The translations under genes were made by a program, and so were the position numbers. A DNA stretch of 64,000 nt from Bacteroidota bacterium (lineage in GTDB: Bacteria; Bacteroidota; Bacteroidia; Flavobacteriales; Flavobacteriaceae). The number at the start of each line of letters is the position of its first letter. The stretch's first letter is position 1. Location: NCBI GenBank assembly GCA_020161455.1, contig JAIUNZ010000012.1:1-64000 (forward strand), in the 5' to 3' direction. This document shows, piece after piece, positions 49,698-59,327 of this stretch. The notes under the pieces are model-generated. The model did not search any database. It was not told the origin of the DNA and saw nothing but the letters and a program-made list of their open reading frames with translations.

Positions 49698-50915
49698 TTA
49701 ATCTACAGTTGCTGCTTGAGCAACAGTAAAACCAAATTTTGTTGCAATTTGAGTAGAAATGGCATCCAATTTTGGAGATAAATTATCAATATCCCATAAA
49801 CCGTTTGGTCCACTTAATAATGAATTTAACATGGTATCTACTTCCGCTTTTGTAAAATATGGATTGTTTGTTCCTGGTTTGTTAGTATATCTTAAAGACA
49901 TAATAAATCCGTATCCTTCAGATAAGGCATGAAATGCTTTTGCACCGTTATCAGTAACTAATTTTTCTTTTCCTTCTTGTAAATAATAAACGGCTCTTAC
50001 CGCAGGAACTAAAGCTAGTTTTTCTTTAATAATTGCAATTTGAGCATCACGAGTAGTGTAGTCATTTGCTACAATGGCAGCTCTTCCTTTTCTAAATGCC
50101 AAATCAATATCTGCTTTTAAAGTATTAAAGTCAGTGTCAGCATTTACTTGATTGATATAACTTGACCAAAATCTATACACATTATTTGTAGCATCATCTG
50201 CTCCATAAATGTAACCGTAAGCTTCATCCCAGTTATGCTCCATTGTTGTGAAGTTTTTGCCTGCTTCTAAAACTTTATTAGTATTGTCAATTTTGTTTGA
50301 GCCAGCATCTAATTTATTTACACTTAAATAATTATTTACGATTTGATCCATAAATGAAGCACCCATCATTCCTTTTAATAATACTTGTTGTGGTTCTAAA
50401 CCATTAGCAGCAAAAAGACGATTAGATGACCCATCTATATATTTACCTGCAACACCAGCCGAGGCATTATTTCCTTGACTTGCATTGTTTCCTTCTGTAA
50501 ATTGATTTTCAAAAAAAGAACGTACGCTAACTTGTTCTGCAGTTGTTCCGCCACCATATAATAAAGAAAAGTAATCAACAGATGCTGCTGTTTTGTCTTT
50601 TAATTGTTTTCCTGATGTATTTAAATTTGTGTCTGAAAATGGATTTCCTGTATTAGAATACATATTACTTAATTCAGATGCATCGATTGCAACTCCTGCA
50701 TTTGCTTGTGTTTTATAATAATCGCCCATTGCTTGTAACATTGCAATTCTAGTAGTTTGTCCAGAAAAATCAATTGATGTTGCGTTGTTTCTTTCAAAAG
50801 TGTATGTAGCTGGAACTGTATATTCTGGAGTAGCAGATGATGAATCATCATTTGAACAGGATATTAAAAAAGATGAAAAGGCTACTAAAGCTAAAAATTG
50901 TTTTGTTTTATTCAT
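49698..50915 (-). CDS. DUF4856 lipoprotein
   Basis: The 405-residue protein has a lipoprotein signal (FSSFLISCSNDD, Cys near 20). The mature part contains YTFERNNATSIDFSGQTTRIAML, LKDKTAASVDYFSLLYGGG, and EHNWDEAYGYIYG followed by ALSEGYGFIMSLRYT, which are DUF4856 features. This family regularly precedes imelysin-like and TonB receptor genes in Bacteroidetes. It is the first gene of the cluster, 172 bases before the imelysin-like gene. It may bind the metal or ligand at the surface; this is not established. Confidence 0.88.
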   Translation of the reverse strand: MNKTKQFLALVAFSSFLISCSNDDSSSATPEYTVPATYTFERNNATSIDFSGQTTRIAMLQAMGDYYKTQANAGVAIDASELSNMYSNTGNPFSDTNLNTSGKQLKDKTAASVDYFSLLYGGGTTAEQVSVRSFFENQFTEGNNASQGNNASAGVAGKYIDGSSNRLFAANGLEPQQVLLKGMMGASFMDQIVNNYLSVNKLDAGSNKIDNTNKVLEAGKNFTTMEHNWDEAYGYIYGADDATNNVYRFWSSYINQVNADTDFNTLKADIDLAFRKGRAAIVANDYTTRDAQIAIIKEKLALVPAVRAVYYLQEGKEKLVTDNGAKAFHALSEGYGFIMSLRYTNKPGTNNPYFTKAEVDTMLNSLLSGPNGLWDIDNLSPKLDAISTQIATKFGFTVAQAATVD

Positions 50916-51133
50916 TGTTTATTTAGATTTAATTAAAATAATACTGCAAATATAAAACGCGCATTTGAATACACAAAATTTATTTAGAATAAATATAAAT
51001 AATAATTTATAAGCGGTTGTTTTACTGAAAATTGTAAATAAAAAAAAACTCATTGAAAAAGGTTTGTAATCTTAAAATATACAGAAGTAATGTAAAAAAT
51101 GAAATTATTTATAATTCCATCGAAAAAATATTA

Positions 51134-51271
51134 TTATTTATCTTTATTAAACTTTTTGATTATAGCTTTCAGTTTTTGAGTGCGTTCTGCCTTCTTAGCC
51201 TTAGTCTTGTTTTGCGCTTTGTGAAGTTTGTCGTTATGTGCTTTACTATTCTTTTCATTATTTCTTCCCAT
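51134..51271 (-). CDS. 45-residue lysine-rich small protein
   Basis: The ORF runs from ATG (51271) to TAA. It is strongly basic and asparagine-rich, with no hydrophobic core (MGRNNEKNSKAHNDKLHKAQ, then TKAKKAERTQKLKAI and FNKDK). Its composition suggests a nucleic-acid- or ribosome-binding small protein. The overlapping plus-strand frame (51053-51289) is hydrophobic nonsense, which supports this strand. No family known to me. Confidence 0.55.
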   Translation of the reverse strand: MGRNNEKNSKAHNDKLHKAQNKTKAKKAERTQKLKAIIKKFNKDK

Positions 51272-51364
51272 GGTTTAAAAATACGTTAATTTTGTTATTC
51301 AAAAAAGTTTGGCACAACAATTGGTATTTACAAAATATCATTAATCATTAAAAAAATAAACACC

Positions 51365-51883
51365 ATGAAAAAAATTACCCTAATGTTAGCCGTTATCGGG
51401 ATGATGACACTACAAAGTTGCACAGTTAATGAAGACAAAGGTCCGGATAATGATACTATTAGTGTCGTTTGGGAATATGGTAATGTAAACTTTCAACCAA
51501 ACTCTTATAGCGTGGTTTTGAATTTTCCTTACACTATTGTTTCTTCAGATATGGTCTTGATTTACCGTTTGACTGGAACAACTAATCAAGGAAGCGATAT
51601 TTGGAAGTTAATGCCAGAAAGCTATTTCTTTGATGATGGAACTTTAGATTATAGATTCTCAAATGATTTTACAAGAGTAGATGCAGAAGTTAGACTAGAA
51701 GGTTTTGATTTAGCTGGTTTGCCATCGAATATAAGATTAAATCAAATATTAAGAGTTGTTGTGATTCCGGGTTATTTTGGAAATAGATTGGCAAATGAAG
51801 TTGACTTTACAGACTATAAAGCTACACTACAAGCGTTTAACATTGATGATAGTAACATTACAAGAATTACATTGAATAAGTAA
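51365..51883 (+). CDS. hypothetical lipoprotein
   Basis: The 172 residues include a lipoprotein signal (MMTLQSCTVN, Cys near 19). The mature part is short and beta-rich (VVWEYGNVNFQPNSYSVVLNFPY, then SDMVLIYRLTGT and LRVVVIPGYFGNRL). No recognised domain. It is transcribed alone and ends at the bidirectional terminator shared with the convergent PLP enzyme gene. Confidence 0.75.
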   Translation: MKKITLMLAVIGMMTLQSCTVNEDKGPDNDTISVVWEYGNVNFQPNSYSVVLNFPYTIVSSDMVLIYRLTGTTNQGSDIWKLMPESYFFDDGTLDYRFSNDFTRVDAEVRLEGFDLAGLPSNIRLNQILRVVVIPGYFGNRLANEVDFTDYKATLQAFNIDDSNITRITLNK

Positions 51884-51913
51884 TATTTGAGGTTGTGTTT
51901 ATACAAAAAAAAG

Positions 51914-51932
51914 AGGTTGAATTATTCAACCT
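51914..51932. terminator. bidirectional terminator
   Basis: AGGTTGAA-TTA-TTCAACCT has an A-run before and a T-run after, between two convergent genes. Confidence 0.85.
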
Positions 51933-51958
51933 ATTTTTTTTGTATGTAGTTTATTTGT

Positions 51959-53215
51959 TTAAACGTTTTCAACGTTTGCTTCGGCAATCTTTTTATACGT
52001 GCCATTAACTAACTTTTCTCTAATAGCATCAAAAGCAGTTAAGGTTACTTCGATGTCTGTTAGTGTGTGTGAAGCTGTTGGTATCATTCTTAATAAGATG
52101 ATTCCTTTTGGAATAACTGGATACACAACGATTGAAAGGAATATTCCATAGTTTTCACGCAAGTCATTTACCATAACCATGGCTTCTGGAATAGAACCTT
52201 CAAGATATACAGGCGTAACACAAGTGTTCGTGTCACCAATATTAAATCCGTGTTCTCTTAATCCGTTTTGTAATGCGTTTACATTTTCCCAAAGTTTGTC
52301 TTTCAAACTTGGATTATCTCTTAATAGTTGCAATCTTTTCAATGCTCCAACCGTTTGAATCATTGGTAATGATTTGGCAAACATTTGAGAACGTAAATTG
52401 TATTTTAAGTAATCAATAATATCTTGATCTGCAGCAATGAAAGCTCCAATACTAGCCATAGATTTTGCAAACGTAGAGAAATAAACATCAATACCGTCTT
52501 GGCAACCTTGCTCTTCGCCAGCACCAGCACCTGTTTTTCCTAAAGTACCAAATCCATGTGCATCATCAACCAAAAGACGGAAATTGAATTTCTTTTTCAT
52601 TTCTACAATTTCTTTCAACTTTCCTTGTTGACCACGCATTCCAAAAACACCTTCGGTAATGAATAGAATTCCACCTCCAGTTTCGGTTGCCATCTTGGTA
52701 GCACGTTGAAGATTTTTCTCCATGCTTTCCAAATCATTGTGTTTGTATGTAAAACGTTTACCCATGTGAAGACGTACACCATCAATAATACAGGCGTGTG
52801 AGTCAACATCGTAAACAATTATGTCGTTTTTTGTTACCAATGCATCAATGGTAGAAACCATTCCTTGATAACCAAAGTTTAATAGATAGGCAGCTTCTTT
52901 ATCTACGAATGCGGCTAATTCATTTTCTAATTGTTCGTGAATTGAAGTATGACCACTCATCATTCGAGCACCCATTGGGTAAGCAGCACCATATTGAGCA
53001 GCAGCTTCAGCATCTACTTGTCTCACTTCTGGGTGATTGGCTAAGCCTAAATAATCGTTAATTGACCAGTTTAGGATTTCTTTTCCGTGAAACGTCATTC
53101 TTGGTCCAAGTTCGCCTTCTAATTTAGGAAACACATAGTATCCTTCGGCTTGAGAAGCCCATTTTCCTAATGGACCTTTATTGTTTTGTATTCTTTCGAA
53201 TAAATCGTTTACCAT
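51959..53215 (-). CDS. PLP-dependent alpha-oxoamine synthase (serine palmitoyltransferase type)
   Basis: The 418-residue fold-type I enzyme condenses an amino acid with an acyl-CoA. Motifs: NWSINDYLGLANHP, MMSGHTSIHEQLE, the cofactor-binding LLVDDAHGFGTLG, and the Schiff-base lysine K251 in FAKSMASIGAF. It resembles serine palmitoyltransferase-like synthases that begin sphingolipid or sulfonolipid synthesis in Bacteroidetes; the exact substrate cannot be told. I use the ATG at 53215, since the upstream TTG at 53245 lies inside the -7 box of its promoter. Confidence 0.88.
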   Translation of the reverse strand: MVNDLFERIQNNKGPLGKWASQAEGYYVFPKLEGELGPRMTFHGKEILNWSINDYLGLANHPEVRQVDAEAAAQYGAAYPMGARMMSGHTSIHEQLENELAAFVDKEAAYLLNFGYQGMVSTIDALVTKNDIIVYDVDSHACIIDGVRLHMGKRFTYKHNDLESMEKNLQRATKMATETGGGILFITEGVFGMRGQQGKLKEIVEMKKKFNFRLLVDDAHGFGTLGKTGAGAGEEQGCQDGIDVYFSTFAKSMASIGAFIAADQDIIDYLKYNLRSQMFAKSLPMIQTVGALKRLQLLRDNPSLKDKLWENVNALQNGLREHGFNIGDTNTCVTPVYLEGSIPEAMVMVNDLRENYGIFLSIVVYPVIPKGIILLRMIPTASHTLTDIEVTLTAFDAIREKLVNGTYKKIAEANVENV

Positions 53216-53242
53216 TTGTAAAGTATATTTTTTAAAACGAGG

Positions 53243-53250
53243 CAAAAGTA
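53243..53250 (-). promoter_or_regulatory. -7 promoter box of the PLP synthase gene
   Basis: On the minus strand this reads TACTTTTG (TAnnTTTG), 28 bases before the ATG. It comes right after the terminator of the upstream kinase gene. Confidence 0.65.
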
Positions 53251-53262
53251 ATCATAAAAAAA

Positions 53263-53313
53263 GTTTACTCCTAATGATTTGAACCTTAAATTTCTAATCA
53301 ATTAGGAGTAAAC
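53263..53313 (-). terminator. long-stem terminator of the hybrid kinase gene
   Basis: GTTTACTCCTAAT (53263-53275) and ATTAGGAGTAAAC (53301-53313) pair perfectly over 13 bases, with an inner TGATT/AATCA. On the minus strand a run of seven T follows. Confidence 0.8.
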
Positions 53314-53342
53314 AACAGTTTATTATAATTGTTTGACACCGA

Positions 53343-55721
53343 TTATACTAATGCTTTGATGTTTTCAAATAAAACATCTTTGTTAACGGGTTTTGATAAG
53401 TATTTGTTCATTCCAATTTCCATTACACGTTCTTTAGTGGATTCCATAACATCAGCGGTTACTGCTATAATTGGAATGTTTTTATTATTTTCACCTGCTT
53501 CTCCTTTTCTGATGGCAATTGTTGCTTCGTAGCCATCCATAACAGGCATTTGCAAATCCATTAAAACGATGTCAAAGGGATTGTTCTTTAGTTGATCAAC
53601 ACCTTCTTCGCCATTATTAGCAAATTCTACAACGGTATTCAACCATTTTTTGGTAATCATTTTAATCACCATTTGGTTCATGGCATTATCCTCAACAACC
53701 AGAATTCTTTTTCCTTTCAAATCGTAATCTTCTGTCGGAATGATTGCAATCGTTTTGTTTTCTGTTGGTGCAAGATCATAGAAAAGGTCTATCGTACAGA
53801 TAGTACCTAATCCTTGCTGACTTTTGATGTCAACAGTTCCTTTGTGAAGATCAACCAAATTTTTCACGATGAATAAGCCAAGTCCAAGTCCGCCAAATTT
53901 TCTTTTGTTGTTGATGCTTTCTTGAGAAAAAGAATCAAAGATGCTATTCATTTTTTCTTTCGGAATACCAACACCAGTATCGGTAACCTTTAATTCTAAT
54001 TTAATTTGGTTTCCACTAGTTTTTTTCCAGTTTAAGTTGATTTTTACATCACCTTCATTAGTGAATTTCAAAGCATTGTTAATGATGTTATTGGCTATTT
54101 GCCCAAAACGAGTTGCGTCACCATTTACATAAAGCGGCACTTCATTTTCAATTGTATATTTGATGTTTACACCTTTGTCTTTGGCTACAGATGTAGCGTT
54201 ATTTTTAATTTGGTCTAGAATTTTTATAGGTTCAAATGGTGCAAATTCTAATTTTAATTCCTCTTTTTCTATTTTAGAAAAGTCTAAAATGTCGTTTACA
54301 GAACTCAACAAACTTTGCGAAGAATATTTAATTATTTCACAATTCGATTTTACTTTTGACGCATCTGATTCATTCGCTATTACGTCGGTTAAACTCATAA
54401 TAGCATTCAATGGTGTTCTTAACTCATGGCTAATATTAGAAAGGAAATACGACTTCAGCTCATTCATTTCTTCCGAACGTTGAAGTGCTAAGGTTTGCAA
54501 TTCTTCACGTTCTTTCTTTAAGCTTCTAATTAAGTTTGCCATCGAAAGTGAAAGGAAAATAACTTCCATTCCGGTTCCAAGCTTAGAGCCATTTTCCGTC
54601 AAAAAGGTTTGCGGTAATATGCTAAAATTTTTCAATATAAAAACAACAAAGCCGCTGATTAAAAAGAAGATACCGGTTGCAAAAAGTTTGTCTATCGTTT
54701 TTGTTTTAGCAAAAATCATTACTTGCGATGTAATGATTAATAATAATAAAACCAATCCTAAGAGATTCGCAATAGGATAGGAGTACTCCAGTGTTTTTGG
54801 AGCTATTAAAAGAGCTACAAACAGAATGGCATCTAAAAAGTATAATACATAAAAGGCAAAATTTACAGCTTTACTGTATTGTTTTATTTTTAAATACACT
54901 TGAGCATACCTACCAAGAAAGAAGTTAGCAATGGTTGCAAATAATATCACGGCATGTAACGATAACCAACCCGATTGTGGCGTAACAAACTTGTAGAAAT
55001 AACCATCAACCGAAAATTGTAACAATCCAATGAATAACACGTACATACTATAGTAAAAAAATGTTCTGTCTTTCATAGCAAAGAAGAAGAACAAATATAA
55101 TATACCAGCAATCATTAATATGCCATAGAAAAAACCAAAAATAAATTGTTCAAAAGAACTTTGTTCTAATAAACTTTCGTCATTGTGCAATACTAATGGC
55201 AACGACAATTGTTCTCCATCACTTTTTACATGCAAATAATAACTCTTAGTTTCTTTGGGTTCTAAATGGATTTTGAAAATTGTTTTGCGCAAATCAAAAC
55301 TTCTTTGTGCATATGGAATAGAATCGCCGCTGATGTATTTAGTAACTTTATTATTTTTATTAATTACAAATAGTTCTGCCAAATCAGTTATTGGTCTTGC
55401 GGTTTCAAAGTAATAATCTTTATAGGTTTCGGAAGTGTTTTTTAATTGAAACGTAACCCAAAAATGATTGGAAGTAAAGCCAAAATCGGTGTTCTCTTTG
55501 GGAATTGCAATAAACTTGTGATTTCCAGTTCGAACTTCTTCTAAAGTTAATTGTTTCTTGCCAGCATCAAAATAGGTTGCTGCTGTATGAATGGATATTT
55601 CTTTCGATTTGTTGCTCGAATCTAAGGAATACTGAGCACTAACATGATGATTTGTTAAGAATAACAACGAAATAATCCATAACCATCGGCTACTTATTAA
55701 GTGAGTAGTTTTGTTTTTCAT
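53343..55721 (-). CDS. hybrid sensor histidine kinase/response regulator (7TMR-DISM type)
   Basis: The 792 residues have a signal peptide (to HHVSAQ), a 7TMR-DISMED2 extracellular domain (about 35-185), a seven-helix 7TM-DISM region (about 190-400), HisKA (SNISHELRTPLNAIM, H432), HATPase_c (VTDTGVGIPKEKM, GGLGLGLFIVKNL) and a C-terminal receiver (VLMDLQMPVMDG, D722; conserved Lys in LSKPVNK). Phosphoryl flow H432 to D722 is expected. The ligand and next partner are not visible. It is transcribed alone and ends in a long-stem terminator. Confidence 0.93.
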   Translation of the reverse strand: MKNKTTHLISSRWLWIISLLFLTNHHVSAQYSLDSSNKSKEISIHTAATYFDAGKKQLTLEEVRTGNHKFIAIPKENTDFGFTSNHFWVTFQLKNTSETYKDYYFETARPITDLAELFVINKNNKVTKYISGDSIPYAQRSFDLRKTIFKIHLEPKETKSYYLHVKSDGEQLSLPLVLHNDESLLEQSSFEQFIFGFFYGILMIAGILYLFFFFAMKDRTFFYYSMYVLFIGLLQFSVDGYFYKFVTPQSGWLSLHAVILFATIANFFLGRYAQVYLKIKQYSKAVNFAFYVLYFLDAILFVALLIAPKTLEYSYPIANLLGLVLLLLIITSQVMIFAKTKTIDKLFATGIFFLISGFVVFILKNFSILPQTFLTENGSKLGTGMEVIFLSLSMANLIRSLKKEREELQTLALQRSEEMNELKSYFLSNISHELRTPLNAIMSLTDVIANESDASKVKSNCEIIKYSSQSLLSSVNDILDFSKIEKEELKLEFAPFEPIKILDQIKNNATSVAKDKGVNIKYTIENEVPLYVNGDATRFGQIANNIINNALKFTNEGDVKINLNWKKTSGNQIKLELKVTDTGVGIPKEKMNSIFDSFSQESINNKRKFGGLGLGLFIVKNLVDLHKGTVDIKSQQGLGTICTIDLFYDLAPTENKTIAIIPTEDYDLKGKRILVVEDNAMNQMVIKMITKKWLNTVVEFANNGEEGVDQLKNNPFDIVLMDLQMPVMDGYEATIAIRKGEAGENNKNIPIIAVTADVMESTKERVMEIGMNKYLSKPVNKDVLFENIKALV

Positions 55722-55764
55722 GTAGGGTTTGTTTAAATTTGGTATCTGATATACGAAAGTAGTT

Positions 55765-55772
55765 TACTTTTG
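55765..55772 (+). promoter_or_regulatory. -7 promoter box of rdgB
   Basis: TACTTTTG matches TAnnTTTG, 31 bases before the ATG at 55804. Confidence 0.65.
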
Positions 55773-55803
55773 GTTTTTTATTTTTTAAAAAAATGTTTTC
55801 CCC

Positions 55804-56394
55804 ATGAAATTAGTTTTCGCTTCCAACAATACAAACAAAATAAAGGAAATACAATTGATGTTGCCAAAGAATATTGAAATTCTTAGTCTCGAGGATATTG
55901 GTTGTACAGTAGATATTCCAGAAACGGCAAAAACAATTGCAGGAAATGCCATTTTAAAAGCCGATTACGTGACAAAACATTTTGGTTATAATTGTTTTGC
56001 CGATGATACGGGTTTGGAAGTAGAAGCACTAAAAGGCGAACCAGGCGTCCATTCTGCACGTTATGCTGGTGAACAGAAAAGTGCAGATGACAATATGGAG
56101 TTATTGTTGAAAAATTTAGATGACAAAGCCAATCGAAGAGCACAATTCAAAACCGTAATAGCTTTAAATTTGGATGGCAAGCAGCACCTTTTTGAAGGAA
56201 TAGCCAGAGGCAGAATTATTGAAGAAAAAATAGGGAATAGAGGATTTGGATACGACCCAATTTTTGTTGCCGATGGATACAATAGAACTTTTGCCGAGTT
56301 AACTTTGGGAGAAAAAGCAGCCATTAGTCATCGCGGATTGGCAGTTCAAAAACTCATAGAATTCATTAATTCTAACTATAAATTGGAGTCGTAA
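55804..56394 (+). CDS. rdgB: RdgB/HAM1 family non-canonical purine NTP pyrophosphatase
   Basis: The 196-residue house-cleaning enzyme hydrolyses dITP, ITP and XTP to monophosphates. Family motifs are complete: FASNNTNKIKEI at the N-terminus (substrate-binding SNN...K), CFADDTGLEVEALKGEPGV (catalytic Asp), SARYAG, GFGYDPIF and SHRGLA. The length is normal. It has its own promoter and is followed, after 118 bases, by the helicase gene. Confidence 0.96.
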   Translation: MKLVFASNNTNKIKEIQLMLPKNIEILSLEDIGCTVDIPETAKTIAGNAILKADYVTKHFGYNCFADDTGLEVEALKGEPGVHSARYAGEQKSADDNMELLLKNLDDKANRRAQFKTVIALNLDGKQHLFEGIARGRIIEEKIGNRGFGYDPIFVADGYNRTFAELTLGEKAAISHRGLAVQKLIEFINSNYKLES

Positions 56395-56484
56395 AGACAA
56401 TCTATACTCTCAATTCTACTATACGATTTTATAAATAACTGTAAATCAATTTAAAACAAATTAGTAATTACAGTTATTTAACCC

Positions 56485-56492
56485 TACCTTTG
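56485..56492 (+). promoter_or_regulatory. -7 promoter box of the DEAD-box helicase gene
   Basis: TACCTTTG, followed by CAC, matches TAnnTTTG and lies 20 bases before the ATG at 56513. Confidence 0.7.
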
Positions 56493-56512
56493 CACCCAAT
56501 TTAAAATAATAT

Positions 56513-58369
56513 ATGAACAAATTTGAACAATTAGGTCTGAATGAGTCGTTACTGCTGGCGATCAAAGATCTAGGATTTGAGAATCCGTCAGAAGTGCAAG
56601 AAAAAGCCATTCCGGTTTTATTGGAAGAAGATAGTGATTTAGTCGCTTTAGCACAAACAGGTACAGGGAAAACAGCAGCATTTGGTTTTCCGCTTATACA
56701 AAAATTAAACGCTGATGATAAAACTACACAAGCGTTAATCCTTTCTCCAACTAGAGAATTGTGTTTACAAATTACCAACGAAATCAAGTTATACTCCAAG
56801 TATGTAAAAGGCTTACATACAGTGGCGGTTTACGGTGGTGCTAGTATTACAGAGCAAGCACGTGAAATTAAACGTGGCGCACAAATCATTGTAGCAACTC
56901 CAGGTAGAATGCAAGACATGATCAATCGTGGATTGGTAAACATCAAGAACATTAACTATTGTATCCTTGATGAAGCCGATGAAATGTTGAACATGGGATT
57001 CTACGAAGATATTGTATCGATACTTTCGGATACACCAGACGACAAAAAAACGTGGTTATTCTCGGCAACAATGCCTGCAGAAGTAGCCCGTATTGCTAAA
57101 AAGTTTATGCATGAACCTGCCGAAGTTACGGTTGGTGCAAAAAACTCAGGTTCCGCAACAGTTTCGCATGAGTTCTATTGTGTGAATGCTCGCGACCGTT
57201 ATGAAGCTTTAAAAAGATTAGCCGATGCTAATCCAGATATTTTCTCTGTAGTGTTTTGTAGAACAAAACGTGACACACAAGCTGTGGCGGAGAAGTTAAT
57301 AGAAGATGGTTACAACGCTGCCGCTTTGCATGGTGATTTATCACAAGCACAACGTGATGGTGTAATGAAATCTTTTAGAGGAAGACAAATACAAATGTTG
57401 GTAGCAACAGACGTTGCAGCTCGTGGAATTGATGTGGACAACATTACACACGTAGTTAACTATCAATTACCTGATGAAATTGAAACCTACAACCACCGTT
57501 CTGGAAGAACAGGACGTGCTGGAAAACTAGGAACATCAATTGTTATCATTACCAAAAGTGAATTGCGTAAAATATCTGCTATTGAGCGTATTATCAAGCA
57601 GAAATTTGAAGAAAAAACGATTCCTCAAGGAATGGAGATTTGTGAAATTCAGCTTTTGCACTTAGCCAATAAGATTAAAGATACCGAAGTTGACCACGAG
57701 ATAGACAACTATCTTCCTGCCATCAATGAAGTTTTTGAAGGATTGGATAAAGAAGAGTTAATCAAAAGAATGGTATCTGTTGAATTTAATAGATTCATCA
57801 ATTACTACAAAAAGAAACGCGATTTATCGGGTGATAAGTCGGATAGAAGCTCATCAGAACCTAGAGAAGTTAGAGCAGGAGACCCAGTACGTTACTTTGT
57901 AAACATTGGTGCTCGCGATGATTTCGACTGGATGCAATTGAAAGATTTCTTAAAAGAAACATTAGACTTAGGTCGCGATGATGTATTTAAAGTTGACGTT
58001 AAAGAAGGATTCTCTTTCTTTAATACTGACGGAGAACACACGGAAAAAGTAATGGAAGTATTGAATGGTTTCGAATTAAACGGAAGACGTATCAATGTTG
58101 AAATCTCTAAAAACGATGGTGGTTCAAGAGGCGGTTCTTCAAGAAGAGATCATAACGGAAGAAGCTCTAGCGGAGGAAGAAATTCTAGCGATAGAAAACC
58201 AGGTGGCTTTGGTCCAAGAAAAGAAGGTGGTTTTAATAGCGATAGACCAAGAAGAGAATCTGGCTTTGGTGGAAGAAGTGAGAATAGAAGTTCTGGCGGC
58301 GAAAAAACTGACCGTCCGGCAGGTCGTTCTTTCGAAGCAGCAAAAAACAGAAGACCTAGAAGAAGTTAA
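56513..58369 (+). CDS. DEAD-box RNA helicase, DeaD/CsdA type
   Basis: The 618-residue ATP-dependent RNA helicase has the Q-motif region GFENPSEVQEKAIP, motif I AQTGTGKT, motif II LDEADEML, motif III FSATMP and motif VI HRSGRTGRAG. A DbpA-like RNA-binding domain follows (about 455-535; RYFVNIGARDDFDWMQLKDFL). The tail (about 540-618) is rich in Arg, Gly and Ser and surely contacts RNA. Homologues help ribosome assembly and cold growth. The plus-strand frame at 58095-58382 is a shadow of the tail. Confidence 0.96.
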   Translation: MNKFEQLGLNESLLLAIKDLGFENPSEVQEKAIPVLLEEDSDLVALAQTGTGKTAAFGFPLIQKLNADDKTTQALILSPTRELCLQITNEIKLYSKYVKGLHTVAVYGGASITEQAREIKRGAQIIVATPGRMQDMINRGLVNIKNINYCILDEADEMLNMGFYEDIVSILSDTPDDKKTWLFSATMPAEVARIAKKFMHEPAEVTVGAKNSGSATVSHEFYCVNARDRYEALKRLADANPDIFSVVFCRTKRDTQAVAEKLIEDGYNAAALHGDLSQAQRDGVMKSFRGRQIQMLVATDVAARGIDVDNITHVVNYQLPDEIETYNHRSGRTGRAGKLGTSIVIITKSELRKISAIERIIKQKFEEKTIPQGMEICEIQLLHLANKIKDTEVDHEIDNYLPAINEVFEGLDKEELIKRMVSVEFNRFINYYKKKRDLSGDKSDRSSSEPREVRAGDPVRYFVNIGARDDFDWMQLKDFLKETLDLGRDDVFKVDVKEGFSFFNTDGEHTEKVMEVLNGFELNGRRINVEISKNDGGSRGGSSRRDHNGRSSSGGRNSSDRKPGGFGPRKEGGFNSDRPRRESGFGGRSENRSSGGEKTDRPAGRSFEAAKNRRPRRS

Positions 58370-58538
58370 TATTCTTTTATAGGAATACCTAAATTCCAAA
58401 CAGCAAATAGGAAACTATTGTTGTTTGGAATTTTTTTTAAAGCAAATAGTCCTGTTTTGTTAATTTTCTTCTAATTCTCATTCTGATTTATCAAATATCT
58501 TAAAAGAGTTTCATACTTTTAAACCTTCAAACCTAGCT

Positions 58539-59327
58539 ATGAAGTATTTTACTTTTCTTTTTCTACTATTTTTTACCTGCCAAATCTTTGCGCAAGAAGA
58601 AACTACGGTGCAAAAAGTTACTGGAACTATCGTAAACGACGCCAACTTATTTCCGATTTCTAATGTCAACATCATTAATGTAAATAAAGTAAAAGGAAGC
58701 GTGACCAACAACCGTGGGTATTTTGAAATTGAAGCTACTGTTAATGATACGCTACACATTACCTTGATGGGCTTTCAGTCGTTGCGAGTGAAAGTTACCA
58801 ATGACTGGATTAAAAACGGGACAGCCAAGATTCAACTGACCGAAAAAGCCATTGCACTTGAAGAAGTAGTGGTGCGCAAATACGACTTAACAGGTTACCT
58901 TGAAGTGGATTCTAAATTAATTCCCGAAAAAGAAAATTACCGCTATAGTATTTCAGGATTACCAACAGCGTATGAAGCCGGTGCTAATTCGCCTAACGCT
59001 TTTACACGTGTTTTGGGTTCTATATTCAATCCTGCCGACATGCTCTACAACTTTTTTGGAAACAAACCGCGAGAGTTAAAGCGATTAAAATCGATGAAGA
59101 AAGACGACACGGTGCGAAACCTACTTGAATCGAAGTTTGACCGCGAAATGATTGCCGTTTTGCTTGGTGTAGATAAGAAAGAGATTGCCGAAATATTGCA
59201 ACGTTGCAACTATTCTGAGGCATTTATCGAATCGGCTAATGATTTGCAAATTCTTGATGCCATCAGCGAGTGTTACGAGAATTATAAAATTTTATCCAAA
59301 AAGCACGAGAAGTATCTAAACGATTAG
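58539..59327 (+). CDS. carboxypeptidase-like regulatory domain protein
   Basis: The 262 residues have a signal peptide (cut after CQIFAQ), then a CarboxypepD_reg-like beta-sandwich (about 27-115; VTGTIVNDANLFPISNVNI, GSVTNNRGYFEIEA, LHITLMGFQSLRV). A helical C-terminal half without known similarity follows (KDDTVRNLLESKFDREMIAVLL). Domains like the first also start TonB receptors, but no plug or barrel follows. It is periplasmic or outer-membrane associated. Its end overlaps the convergent methyltransferase gene by 4 bases. Confidence 0.85.
   Translation: MKYFTFLFLLFFTCQIFAQEETTVQKVTGTIVNDANLFPISNVNIINVNKVKGSVTNNRGYFEIEATVNDTLHITLMGFQSLRVKVTNDWIKNGTAKIQLTEKAIALEEVVVRKYDLTGYLEVDSKLIPEKENYRYSISGLPTAYEAGANSPNAFTRVLGSIFNPADMLYNFFGNKPRELKRLKSMKKDDTVRNLLESKFDREMIAVLLGVDKKEIAEILQRCNYSEAFIESANDLQILDAISECYENYKILSKKHEKYLND

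Noticed and set aside
51053-51289. 78-codon plus-strand ORF
   Set aside because: It is the shadow of the lysine-rich minus-strand frame, with hydrophobic runs from AT-rich antisense.
53216-53245. TTG start of the PLP synthase
   Set aside because: The TTG is part of the -7 promoter box and would lie upstream of the transcript start.
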